From Ruegeria meonggei (GTDB taxonomy: Bacteria; Pseudomonadota; Alphaproteobacteria; Rhodobacterales; Rhodobacteraceae), in contig NZ_FWFP01000014.1 of assembly GCF_900172215.1 (NCBI RefSeq), positions 1 to 64,000 on the forward strand: a stretch of 64,000 nt of DNA. The letters are read 5' to 3'. This document shows positions 24,730 through 33,077 of the stretch, one piece after another. The notes under the pieces were generated by a model, which saw only the letters and a list, made by a program, of their open reading frames with translations, searched no databases and was not told the DNA's origin. How positions within the stretch are numbered: the first letter of the stretch is position 1; each line of letters begins with the position of its first letter. Position numbers and translations under genes: made by a program.

Positions 24730-25689
24730 TCACCCGCGGGCAATCAGCTCGGCTTGCGCCACAATCACTTCGGCCTGTTTGATCGACGCGATATCGACTA
24801 GGCGGCCTTTGTAGACAGTTGCGCCTTCGCCATTGGCTTTTGCCTGTTCCATCGCGGCAAGTATCTCGCGCGCTTCGGTCACGGCCTCATCCGATGGCGT
24901 AAAGACCTGATTGGCCAGCGCGATCTGCTTGGGGTGGATTGCCCATTTGCCGACCATGCCCAGCGTCGCCGAGCGTTTGGCCTGTGCGATGTACCCGTCA
25001 TCATCCGAGAAATCGCCAAATGGTCCGTCCACTGGCAATACGCCATGGGTGCGGCAGGCGGCAACGATGGCGGCTTGCGCCCAGTGCCACGGATCGGACC
25101 AGTGCTTTTCGCCTTCGCGCAGCATGTAATAGTTTTCCTGCGTACCGCCGATCCCGGTCGTCTGCATCCCCATCGAGGCGGCGAAATCCGCAGCCCCCAG
25201 GCTCATGGCCTGCATACGGGGCGACGAGGCCGCGATCGCTTCGACATGGGCGATGCCGGCTGCGGATTCGATGATGACCTCAAACGAAACCGGTTTGGTA
25301 CGGCCCTTGGCGCGTTCGATAGCGGTGACCAGCGCATCCACGGCATAAACATCCTCGGCGCAGCCCACCTTGGGGATCATGATCTGATCCAGGCGGTCGC
25401 CCGCCTGTTCCAGCAGGTCAACAACGTCGCGGTACCAATAGGGCGTATCCAGCCCGTTGATGCGGACCGACATGTATTTGCTGCCCCAATCGACGGTGTT
25501 CAGGGCTTCGATCACGTTGGCGCGGGCGGCGTCCTTGTCCGACGGCGCCACCGAATCCTCAAGATCAAGATTGATCACATCGGCGGCGGATGCGGCCATT
25601 TTGGGGAACAGCTTGGTGTTTGATCCTGGCCCGAACAGCTGACAACGGTTGGGGCGCGCGGGGGCGGCGGGTTGAATGCGAAAGCTCAT
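24730..25689 (-). CDS. mcl1: L-malyl-CoA/beta-methylmalyl-CoA lyase
   Basis: A 319-residue HpcH/HpaI-superfamily lyase that splits L-malyl-CoA to acetyl-CoA and glyoxylate and beta-methylmalyl-CoA to propionyl-CoA and glyoxylate. The Mg-binding acidic residues are visible in LDLEDSVAP and in FEVIIESAAGIAHVEAIA, and the long conserved block LGAADFAASMGMQTTGIGG is typical for Mcl1 of Rhodobacteraceae. ATG 25689 (MSFRIQPA) is the family start; the open frame extends further but without similarity. The enzyme belongs to the ethylmalonyl-CoA pathway in acetate-assimilating members. It is divergent from dgcN. Confidence 0.9.
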   Translation of the reverse strand: MSFRIQPAAPARPNRCQLFGPGSNTKLFPKMAASAADVINLDLEDSVAPSDKDAARANVIEALNTVDWGSKYMSVRINGLDTPYWYRDVVDLLEQAGDRLDQIMIPKVGCAEDVYAVDALVTAIERAKGRTKPVSFEVIIESAAGIAHVEAIAASSPRMQAMSLGAADFAASMGMQTTGIGGTQENYYMLREGEKHWSDPWHWAQAAIVAACRTHGVLPVDGPFGDFSDDDGYIAQAKRSATLGMVGKWAIHPKQIALANQVFTPSDEAVTEAREILAAMEQAKANGEGATVYKGRLVDIASIKQAEVIVAQAELIARG

Positions 25690-25984
25690 CTGGACCTCGT
25701 GCGAGAAAGGAAATTGCGATTTTCTTGCCTCATGGGGTATTAAATTGCGCGGGGCTTCGCAAGCACCTTTGTGCAGTCGCGGCAATGCAATCGCAGCATT
25801 TGCGACGGCACCCTGTGTGCCCGGTGATTAAAGTTTGGACGGTTTAAAAACTTGGAAGATAATTGCGCCCATCTGCAGGTTGACGCGAAATTTTCCCACA
25901 GGTCAGTTTGCCGCCGGGTGAAAACGCGAAACACTCGTCAGGCACGTCCCATAGCCTGCATCAGAATCAAAGGAGTGCACCGCA
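25690..25984. promoter_or_regulatory. Divergent promoter region between mcl1 and dgcN
   Basis: A 295-base gap drives mcl1 on one strand and the dgcN operon on the other. The only symmetric element seen is AATGC (25785-25789) with GCATT (25797-25801), an inverted repeat with a 7-base spacer. A regulator-binding role is possible. No -10/-35 pair is convincing by eye. Confidence 0.3.
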
Positions 25985-26986
25985 ATGATCGAGACACCAT
26001 ATCTGCTGTTTTTGGGTGATGCGCCCGACCAATTGGCGGCCAAGGTTGCCATCGGTATCCGCGACTGGCGTCCGGAGAATGCCGTGGGTCAATACCGGAT
26101 GGATGGCTGCAAGGCCGATCTCGGCCTGAAGGACCTGTCGCTTGCCGAGGCAAAAGCTGCCGGGGCAAAGACGCTGGTCATTGGTGTTGCCAACCGTGGC
26201 GGCGTCATCAGCGCTGCGTGGAAAGAGGTTCTGATCGAGGCGCTTGAGATGGGCTATGATCTGGCCTCGGGTTTGCACAATCTGCTGCGGGACGAAGGCG
26301 ATCTGGTCGCTGCCGCGCAAACCCATGGTGGCACCTTGCATGACGTTCGGGTGCCAACCGATGGCTACCCCATCGCCAACGGCAAAAAACGCAGCGGCAA
26401 GCGGTGCCTGGCGGTTGGGACCGATTGCTCGGCCGGCAAAATGTATACCGCGATGTCAATGGATGCCGAAATGCGCAAGCGCGGGATGAAATCAACCTTC
26501 CGCGCCACAGGCCAGACCGGCATTCTGATCACCGGGCAGGGCGTGCCGCTGGATGCGGTTGTGGCGGATTTCATGGCCGGTTCGGTTGAGTATCTGACAC
26601 CCGATAACGACGCAGATCACTGGGATCACATCGAAGGGCAGGGCTCGCTGTTTCACATCTCGTATTCCGGTGTGACCATGGCACTGGTCCATGGCGGCCA
26701 GCCCGATGCCCTGATCTTGTGTCACGAACCCACCCGCACCCATATGCGCGGCCTGCCAGAATACGCGCTGCCCACGTTGGAACGGTTGCGGGATACGGCG
26801 CTGCCGCTGGCGCGGGTTGCGAACCCCGATTGTCAGGTTGCCGGTGTGTCGATCAACACACAGCACCTAAGCGAGGACGAGGCGCGTGCCTATATCGCCA
26901 AGGTCGAGGCGGATATGGGCATTCCGGCAACCGACCCCTACCGTTTTGGAGCGGGCAAACTGGTGGAAGGGCTGGCTGCTCTGTGA
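25985..26986 (+). CDS. dgcN: DgcN-type D-glutamate N-acetyltransferase (DUF1611)
   Basis: A 333-residue DUF1611 protein. It has a Walker-A-like loop, GTDCSAGKMYTA (about residues 142-153), in a P-loop fold and the conserved CHEPTRTHMRGLPEY block. In marine bacteria DgcN N-acetylates D-glutamate, and the product is racemised by DgcA. The next gene is dgcA and then a D-amino-acid transaminase, so the functional call is supported by context. A good AAAGGAG ribosome site precedes the ATG. Confidence 0.82.
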   Translation: MIETPYLLFLGDAPDQLAAKVAIGIRDWRPENAVGQYRMDGCKADLGLKDLSLAEAKAAGAKTLVIGVANRGGVISAAWKEVLIEALEMGYDLASGLHNLLRDEGDLVAAAQTHGGTLHDVRVPTDGYPIANGKKRSGKRCLAVGTDCSAGKMYTAMSMDAEMRKRGMKSTFRATGQTGILITGQGVPLDAVVADFMAGSVEYLTPDNDADHWDHIEGQGSLFHISYSGVTMALVHGGQPDALILCHEPTRTHMRGLPEYALPTLERLRDTALPLARVANPDCQVAGVSINTQHLSEDEARAYIAKVEADMGIPATDPYRFGAGKLVEGLAAL

Positions 26987-27033
26987 TCTAAGCGGGCTGC
27001 TGTTGGCAAACCGAATGTGGCAAATGAAAGGGT

Positions 27034-28005
27034 GTGCGCGTGCAGATTGAGGTCTCTCGTGATGTGTTCCGGCTGGCTCAGGTCTTTACGATCTCGCGCG
27101 GGTCAAGAACCGAGGCAAAGGTTCTGACTGTTCGGATTTCGGACGGGGCGCATCAGGGCTGGGGTGAATGCGTGCCTTACGCCAGATATGATGAAACGCT
27201 GGAATCGGTTGAGGCTGAGATTGCCGGTTTGCCCGCCAGTTTTGGCCGCGCTGAGTTGATGACCCTGTTGCCTGCCGGGGCCGCGCGGAACGCAGTCGAT
27301 TGTGCGTTGTGGGATCTGGAGTGCAAGCGCACTGGCAAGCGGGCCTGGGAGCTGGCCGGGCTACCGACGCCGGGGCCGGAAATCACCGCCTACACCCTGT
27401 CATTGGACACGCCTGAGGCGATGCAGACACAGGCAGCTACAAACGCGCACCGCCCGTTGTTGAAGATCAAATTGGGCACACCAGATGATATGCCCCGGCT
27501 TGAGGCCGTGCGTGCAGGCGCGCCCAATGCCACGATCATCGTGGACGCAAATGAGGGCTGGTCAGCCGACGTATACGCCGATCTGGCCCCGCATCTGGTG
27601 CGGCTGGGTGTGGCGCTGGTCGAACAGCCTTTGCCTGCCGGGGACGATGACGCGCTGATCGGAATGGACCGTCCGGTGCCGGTTTGCGCGGACGAATCCT
27701 GCCACGACCGCACCAGCCTGCCCGCGATAAAGGACAAGTATGATGTGGTCAACATCAAGCTCGACAAGACCGGCGGTTTGACCGAAGCGCTGGCGCTGCG
27801 CGAACAGGCGCTGACTGACGGCTACAGGGTGATGGTCGGTTGCATGCTCGGCAGCTCTCTGGCAATGGCGCCTGCGACACTGCTGGCGCAGGGTGTAATG
27901 GTAACGGACCTTGACGGCCCGCTTCTGTTGGCCGAAGACCGCGACACCCCGCTGATATTTGATGACGCCGGAGTGCACCCGCCTGTGGCGGCACTTTGGG
28001 GCTGA
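27034..28005 (+). CDS. dgcA: DgcA-type N-acetyl-D-glutamate racemase (enolase superfamily)
   Basis: A 323-residue muconate-lactonizing/dipeptide-epimerase type enzyme. The catalytic Lys pair is in LLKIKLG, the Mg ligands are in IVDANEGW, EQPLP and CADESC, and the second catalytic Lys in VNIKLDKTGG, so all catalytic residues are present. It would convert N-acetyl-D-glutamate to N-acetyl-L-glutamate. The start is GTG (27034; GTG 27040 is equally possible). A generic L-Ala-D/L-Glu epimerase is the alternative, but the dgcN neighbour favours DgcA. Confidence 0.85.
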   Translation: MRVQIEVSRDVFRLAQVFTISRGSRTEAKVLTVRISDGAHQGWGECVPYARYDETLESVEAEIAGLPASFGRAELMTLLPAGAARNAVDCALWDLECKRTGKRAWELAGLPTPGPEITAYTLSLDTPEAMQTQAATNAHRPLLKIKLGTPDDMPRLEAVRAGAPNATIIVDANEGWSADVYADLAPHLVRLGVALVEQPLPAGDDDALIGMDRPVPVCADESCHDRTSLPAIKDKYDVVNIKLDKTGGLTEALALREQALTDGYRVMVGCMLGSSLAMAPATLLAQGVMVTDLDGPLLLAEDRDTPLIFDDAGVHPPVAALWG

Positions 28006-28016
28006 GGAGACAAGAC

Positions 28017-28877
28017 ATGACCCGCACCGTTTATGTGAATGGCGATTACCTGCCTGAAACCGAGGCCAAGGTTTCGATCTTTGATCGCGGCTTCCTGATG
28101 GCGGACGCCGTTTACGAGGTCACCAGTGTTCTGGACGGCAAGCTGATTGATTTCGAAGGCCATGCCGTGCGCCTGAAACGCTCGCTGTCCGAATTGCAGA
28201 TGGCCGAGCCCTGCAGCAAGGATGAGCTGCTGGAAATTCACCGCAAATTGGTCGAGCTGAACGGAATCGAAGAAGGTCTGATTTATCTACAGGTCTCGCG
28301 CGGCAGTGATGGCGACCGGGATTTCGCCTTTCCGTCTGAAGACACCAAGCCGACCATCGTTTTGTTTACCCAGAACAAGCCGGGTCTGGCCGATAGCCCT
28401 GCGTCTAAGAAAGGTGCCAAGATCATCTCGATCGACGATATCCGATGGGGGCGTCGCGATATCAAGACAACCCAGTTGCTGTACCCGTCGTTGGGCAAGA
28501 TGATGGCCAAGGCCGCCGGGTGTGATGACGCCTGGATGGTTGAGGATGGCTATGTCACCGAAGGCACCAGCAATAATGCCTATTTCGTCAAAGGCGGCAA
28601 GATCGTCACGCGCCCGCTGTCCACCGACATCCTGCACGGGATCACCCGCAAGGCAGTTCTGCGCATGGCAGCCGAGGCGCAGATGGTGGTGGAAGAACGC
28701 CTGTTCACAGTTGATGAGGCCAAGGAAGCGGACGAAGCCTTTACCACCTCGGCCAGTGCTTTCGTGATGCCCGTGGTTGAGATTGACGGGGTCACTCTGG
28801 GTGATGGCACGCCGGGCCCGATCGCCAAGCGCCTGCGCGAGATTTATCTGGACGAAAGCCGCAAAGCCGCGGTCTGA
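28017..28877 (+). CDS. dat: D-amino-acid transaminase
   Basis: A 286-residue fold-type IV PLP enzyme, the length of D-alanine aminotransferase. The PLP lysine is probably K150 in WGRRDIKTTQLLYP, and the family block DDAWMVEDGYVTEGTSNNAYFV is present. It would pass the amino group of D-amino acids to 2-oxoglutarate, giving D-glutamate, which DgcN and DgcA then channel to N-acetyl-L-glutamate. The ATG at 28017 is 11 bases after dgcA, and an open frame also starts at 27996 inside dgcA. A terminator follows. Confidence 0.85.
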   Translation: MTRTVYVNGDYLPETEAKVSIFDRGFLMADAVYEVTSVLDGKLIDFEGHAVRLKRSLSELQMAEPCSKDELLEIHRKLVELNGIEEGLIYLQVSRGSDGDRDFAFPSEDTKPTIVLFTQNKPGLADSPASKKGAKIISIDDIRWGRRDIKTTQLLYPSLGKMMAKAAGCDDAWMVEDGYVTEGTSNNAYFVKGGKIVTRPLSTDILHGITRKAVLRMAAEAQMVVEERLFTVDEAKEADEAFTTSASAFVMPVVEIDGVTLGDGTPGPIAKRLREIYLDESRKAAV

Positions 28878-28880
28878 ACC

Positions 28881-28910
28881 AAAAGGCCCGCCGAATGAGC
28901 GGGCCTTTTT
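28881..28910 (+). terminator. Terminator at the end of the dgcN-dgcA-dat operon
   Basis: AAAAGGCCCGC (28881-28891) and GCGGGCCTTTTT (28899-28910) make an 8- to 11-bp stem with a 7-base loop and a T run. On the other strand it can also serve the convergent DUF1244 gene. Confidence 0.88.
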
Positions 28911-28922
28911 ACTGTCCGGGCT

Positions 28923-29237
28923 TCAGCCTTTTTTGCCGACGTTTTCTTCGAAGGCGACCTCGAACGCGGCTTGTTTGGCAGGGCTGGCCTCTGTCTGGTA
29001 GTTGGCTTTCCACTCATCCATGGTCATGCCGTAAAACACCTGACGGGCCTCATCCTTGCCCATCTCGATTCCCTTTTCACTGGCCGCTTCCTGATACCAG
29101 CGCGACAGGCAGTTGCGGCAGAATCCGGCCAGATTCATCATGTCGATGTTCTGAACGTCCGTCCGATCCTCCATCAGGTGCTTTTGCAACCGACGGAACG
29201 CGGCGGCCTGAAGTTCGATTTCGGTGTGTTTGTCCAT
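28923..29237 (-). CDS. DUF1244 family protein
   Basis: A 104-residue soluble protein with the family motif NLAGFCRNCLSRWYQEAASEKG and FYGMTMDEWKANYQ. DUF1244 proteins are widely conserved small proteins of proteobacteria whose role is unknown. The CRNC pair could be a redox or metal site. Two bases of stop spacing separate it from the terminator of the dat operon. Confidence 0.88.
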   Translation of the reverse strand: MDKHTEIELQAAAFRRLQKHLMEDRTDVQNIDMMNLAGFCRNCLSRWYQEAASEKGIEMGKDEARQVFYGMTMDEWKANYQTEASPAKQAAFEVAFEENVGKKG

Positions 29238-29330
29238 GATCGGGCTCCGGATGGGTTTGTGGCGTGCTGTGTCTGACCTAGCAAGCCAACGCCCGCGTTA
29301 CAATAAACTGGTCATGGTCGAAGCCCGCAA

Positions 29331-29570
29331 TTACATCAGTTTCAGCGCCAACCAAGGTATGATGCAGAATATGAGCGTCAGGATTTTGTAGTTGGCAAGA
29401 TAGCGAAAATACGCGCGCCTCACTTCGGGCGGCTCCATCTGAAACATCCGCCCGTGAACAGTTACGGCCCACTCCTGTAACAGGACAATCATCAATGTGC
29501 TGAACAGTAAAACCGCGATGTTCAGCACGGCCATCCAGCCAAAAAGGGTTGTCAGAAGCTCTTGTGTCAT
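29331..29570 (-). CDS. DUF6868-type small membrane protein
   Basis: A 79-residue protein with two predicted membrane segments (VLNIAVLLFSTLMIVLL and ILTLIFCIIPWLALKL). The length and sequence fit the DUF6868 group, found in many marine proteobacteria and without known function. A GGAGGCGACC ribosome site precedes the ATG. Confidence 0.7.
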   Translation of the reverse strand: MTQELLTTLFGWMAVLNIAVLLFSTLMIVLLQEWAVTVHGRMFQMEPPEVRRAYFRYLANYKILTLIFCIIPWLALKLM

Positions 29571-29661
29571 GGTCGCCTCCTTACCCCTTAAATATGGGTA
29601 TCAAAGCGTGGCCTCACAATGACGTGAGGTCGAAATGTCGCGCGGCATTCTGGCGGTTACG

Positions 29662-30399
29662 TTACAGCGCGCTGTTGGACAGGGCATCGCGCAGGATAAC
29701 CGCCAAACGTTCCGCCCAGTCACGCTGTCCTGCGTGATCCGCGATCAGGTCGTTGCGCAATTCGATCAGTGCATTGGGGCGGCCATGCGCGGTACAGTGC
29801 CGGTCAATCGCATCGCCGGGCAGGACGCCCGTGTAAGGCTGGTTCACGCCAACGCAGAGATCCTCCTCTGCCTGTAGGCGGTCAATCAGCGGGTCTGAGA
29901 AGCGTTCATCCGGGGTGTGCAGAACGCCCACATGCCACGGGCGCGGCTCCCGGCCGCGCAATTGGCGGGTGAAGGAGTGCATCGACACGATCACCGCGTG
30001 GGGCAGGCCGGCCATACGCTCCAGCGCCTGATGATAGGGCCGATAGCACATGTTCAGACGCCGTTCGCGTTCAACCGCGTCAGCGTGGCGATTGCCGGGA
30101 ATGATCGAGCCGTCATAGAGTTTCATCAGCAGGGTCGGGTCGTCCTCGCCCCGGTTCGGGTCGATCACAAGCCGCGAGAAATTGGCAGCGATCACAGGCG
30201 CATCCAGAATCTCACCCAGATGCTTGGAGACTTCATAGGCCCCAACATCATAGGCGATGTGACGTTCCATATCCTCACGCGGCAGACCAAGATCGCCCCC
30301 ATTGATATCCGGTGGCACCGTATTGGTCGCGTGGTCACATGTGATCAGCCAGCGGGACGGGCGATCCGCGCCGTGGATAAAAAACGGAGAATACGTCAT
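29662..30399 (-). CDS. N-formylglutamate amidohydrolase family protein
   Basis: A 245-residue hydrolase. The zinc-site region reads WLITCDHATNTVPP near the N-terminus, then DVGAYEVSKHLGEILDAP and NFSRLVIDPNRGEDDPTL, all conserved in the HutG-like N-formylglutamate amidohydrolase family, which releases formate from N-formyl-L-glutamate or related N-formyl amides. No hut genes are nearby, so the natural substrate is uncertain. It is divergent from pyk. Confidence 0.85.
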   Translation of the reverse strand: MTYSPFFIHGADRPSRWLITCDHATNTVPPDINGGDLGLPREDMERHIAYDVGAYEVSKHLGEILDAPVIAANFSRLVIDPNRGEDDPTLLMKLYDGSIIPGNRHADAVERERRLNMCYRPYHQALERMAGLPHAVIVSMHSFTRQLRGREPRPWHVGVLHTPDERFSDPLIDRLQAEEDLCVGVNQPYTGVLPGDAIDRHCTAHGRPNALIELRNDLIADHAGQRDWAERLAVILRDALSNSAL

Positions 30400-30517
30400 G
30401 AGCCTGTCATCTTGTTTGTCGCAGGTGTAGGGCAGTTGCTTCGGAAAGGGAATTGCGCAATAAGCGGCCTAACGCAGTGTTTGCGGTAACATCTGGGACG
30501 TTAGGAGAGTAAAACCA

Positions 30518-31963
30518 ATGCGGCGCCTGAGAAATGTAAAAATCGTGGCGACGCTGGGACCGGCGTCCAATGACTATGACACCATCCGCGCGCTGCATGA
30601 GGCCGGGGCCGACGTGTTTCGCCTGAACATGAGCCATGGCAGCCATGAGGAAATTCGTGAACGACACCGGATCATCCGGCAGGTGGAAAAGGACCTGGAC
30701 AGCCCGATTGCGATTCTGGCCGACCTTCAGGGCCCGAAGTTGCGCGTTGGTGTATTCGCCAATGACGCGGAAGAGCTGGAAGAGGGCGCTGTGTTTCGGC
30801 TGGACCTTGATCCCGCACCGGGGGATGCGGGTCGCGTGTGCCTGCCGCACCCTGAGATTTTTGCAGCGCTGGAACCCGGTGCACGCCTGTTGGTCAACGA
30901 CGGCAAGATCCGCCTGACCGTTCAGGATTGCGGACAGAATTATGCCAATTGCACCGTCGAAGTGGGCGGTGTGATATCGAACCGCAAAGGCGTGAACGTT
31001 CCGGACGTGCTGCTGCCGCTGGCTGCGCTGTCAGAAAAGGATCGGAACGATCTGGAATTTGTGTGTCAATTGGGCGTCGATTGGCTGGCGCTCAGCTTTG
31101 TGCAGCGGGCCAAGGACGTGTATGAGGCCCGCGCGCTGGCTGACGGCCGTGCCTCGATCCTGTCCAAGATCGAAAAACCGGCTGCAGTTGAGGCATTTGA
31201 CGATATCCTTGATGCGTCTGACGGGGTCATGGTCGCCCGCGGTGATCTGGGTGTTGAATTGCCTGTTTCAGCTGTGCCGCCGATCCAGAAACGACTGGTC
31301 CGCAAATGCCGTGGGGCCGCCAAACCGGTGATCGTGGCGACGCAGATGCTGGAAAGCATGATCGAAAGCCCGATGCCCACGCGGGCCGAAGTCTCGGACG
31401 TGGCCACCGCGATCTATGAGGGAACGGACGCCATCATGCTCAGCGCCGAGTCGGCGGCCGGTTCGTATCCGATCGAAGCGGTGCAGACCATGAACAAGGT
31501 CGCCATCGAGGTTGAAGCCGACCCGACGTATACGCAAATCATTGCCGCGTCTCGCAGCGCCAAAGGTACAACCGTGGCTGACGGCATCGTGGCCGCCGCC
31601 CGCGAAATTGCCGAAAAAACCGAGATCAAGGCGATTTGTTGTTTCACGCAAAGCGGCACAACAGCCGCTTTGACGGCTCGTGAACGGCCCGGCGTGCCAA
31701 TCATCGCGATGACGTCTCAGATGGGCACCGCGCGCCGCTTGTGTCTGAGCTGGGGATGCAACTGCGTCATGACACCCGAACTGGAGCGGTTCAAAAGCGC
31801 CGTTGTCAACGCCGCCCGCGCTGCACGGGCAGGGGGTTTTGCCACCGAAGTCGACCAGATTGTCGTGACCGCAGGTGTGCCTTTCAACGTTCCCGGGACA
31901 ACGAATATTCTGCGTGTCGCGCCCTGTGACGAACGGCTGATCTACAGCACTGATCCCGAATAA
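30518..31963 (+). CDS. pyk: Pyruvate kinase
   Basis: A 481-residue enzyme of normal length, converting phosphoenolpyruvate and ADP to pyruvate and ATP. The N-terminal block KIVATLGPAS, the ADP/Mg loop LNMSHGSHEE, the substrate lysine in SKIEKPAAVE, GDLGVELP, the effector/active-site block ATQMLESMI and the C-terminal domain are all present. The start ATG at 30518 follows TAGGAGAG. Its stop is one base from the stop of the convergent Lrp gene. Confidence 0.96.
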   Translation: MRRLRNVKIVATLGPASNDYDTIRALHEAGADVFRLNMSHGSHEEIRERHRIIRQVEKDLDSPIAILADLQGPKLRVGVFANDAEELEEGAVFRLDLDPAPGDAGRVCLPHPEIFAALEPGARLLVNDGKIRLTVQDCGQNYANCTVEVGGVISNRKGVNVPDVLLPLAALSEKDRNDLEFVCQLGVDWLALSFVQRAKDVYEARALADGRASILSKIEKPAAVEAFDDILDASDGVMVARGDLGVELPVSAVPPIQKRLVRKCRGAAKPVIVATQMLESMIESPMPTRAEVSDVATAIYEGTDAIMLSAESAAGSYPIEAVQTMNKVAIEVEADPTYTQIIAASRSAKGTTVADGIVAAAREIAEKTEIKAICCFTQSGTTAALTARERPGVPIIAMTSQMGTARRLCLSWGCNCVMTPELERFKSAVVNAARAARAGGFATEVDQIVVTAGVPFNVPGTTNILRVAPCDERLIYSTDPE

Positions 31964-32455
31964 TCAGTCGCGCCTTGTTTTCATTCCGACCGGTTCCTTC
32001 ACGGTTTCCATCACGGTAAAGGAACTGGTCTGGTGGATCCCGGGCAGTCTGTTGATCTTTTCGCCCAGTACCATCCTGAAATGCGCTATGTCCCGGGTGC
32101 GGACCGTCAGCAGATAATCAAACGATCCGGCCACCATCAAACAGTTTTCGATTTCAGGGACGTCTCGCACGGCCTCGTTGAATCTGTCCAACGATTGTTC
32201 CGCCGTTGCGGTCAGTGACACCTGTACAACCGTCAAATGACCCAGACCCAACCGCTCTTTGTTCAGAACCGCGCTATAGCCGATGATATGTCCGCTTTTT
32301 TCAAGGCGTTTTACACGCTCGGAACAGGGTGTGTTGGTCAGGTTTACGCGCGCGGCAAGCTCTACAATGGGCAGGCGGCCATTGGCCTCAAGCTCTTGCA
32401 GGATGCGTTGATCGATCTTGTCCAAATCTCTGCCCATTAGGTAATTTACCTGCAT
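31964..32455 (-). CDS. Lrp/AsnC-family regulator
   Basis: A 163-residue regulator with a winged helix (residues 8-65, DLDKIDQRILQELEANGRLP, then VNLTNTPCSERVKRL) and the AsnC ligand domain (PEIENCLMVAGSFDYLLTV). The frame also starts at ATG 32437, giving 157 residues. It is divergent from the usp-AGCS pair, so an amino acid such as alanine or glycine is a plausible effector. Its stop lies within one base of pyk's stop. Confidence 0.9.
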   Translation of the reverse strand: MQVNYLMGRDLDKIDQRILQELEANGRLPIVELAARVNLTNTPCSERVKRLEKSGHIIGYSAVLNKERLGLGHLTVVQVSLTATAEQSLDRFNEAVRDVPEIENCLMVAGSFDYLLTVRTRDIAHFRMVLGEKINRLPGIHQTSSFTVMETVKEPVGMKTRRD

Positions 32456-32625
32456 TTCTGGTGTAGAACGAGATATTTAACTGAATATAGACCAAAAAAA
32501 TCCCCATTTCCTAGTGATTATTCCTAATACTGACTTTGGGGCAGTCTTTAATTCAAGTTCCAGGTTCCGGCTGCCCTGCCGGGGGCACGGGCCCCGGTCA
32601 AATGTAAAAAAAATGGAGGAACGAG

Positions 32626-33063
32626 ATGACAACGAAAATTGTCATAGGACTGGACGGGACAGCAACCGGAGAACGCGCAATCGCCTTTGCCAAAGACCTG
32701 GCAGAGCGGATCGGAACTTGCGAGTTGTTGGTGGCTTACGTCATTGAATGGTCCCCTTATACTTTTCAAACGCCAGAAGAAAATGCGGCGCGGCACAAGC
32801 GGCGCGAAGAAGAGATCGAGCTTGCGACAACGCGGGTCGTTTCTCCTGCGGTTGATGCGCTTAAGGCGGCTGGGTTCAACGCAACTGGCATAGTGCGGCA
32901 TGGTGATGTGGCTGAAACGCTGAACTCGGTCACGGTTGAAAACGGCGGCGCGCAGATTGTGGTTGGCCGCTCATCCGCGGACGGCCTGAAAAAGCGTATT
33001 TTCGGCAGCGCAACGCAGAACCTTGTGATGCACGCCGATGTGCCGGTCACGGTTGTGAATTGA
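32626..33063 (+). CDS. Universal stress protein (UspA family)
   Basis: A 145-residue single-domain UspA protein. It starts MTTKIVIGLDGTATGERAIA and ends with the nucleotide-binding block IVVGRSSADGLKKRIFGSAT and QNLVMHADVPVTVV, which is the G-x2-G-x9-G-S/T pattern of ATP-binding members. It sits 14 bases before an alanine/glycine symporter gene, suggesting linked control of transport. Confidence 0.92.
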   Translation: MTTKIVIGLDGTATGERAIAFAKDLAERIGTCELLVAYVIEWSPYTFQTPEENAARHKRREEEIELATTRVVSPAVDALKAAGFNATGIVRHGDVAETLNSVTVENGGAQIVVGRSSADGLKKRIFGSATQNLVMHADVPVTVVN

Positions 33064-33077
33064 TGGGAGGCAGTAGA

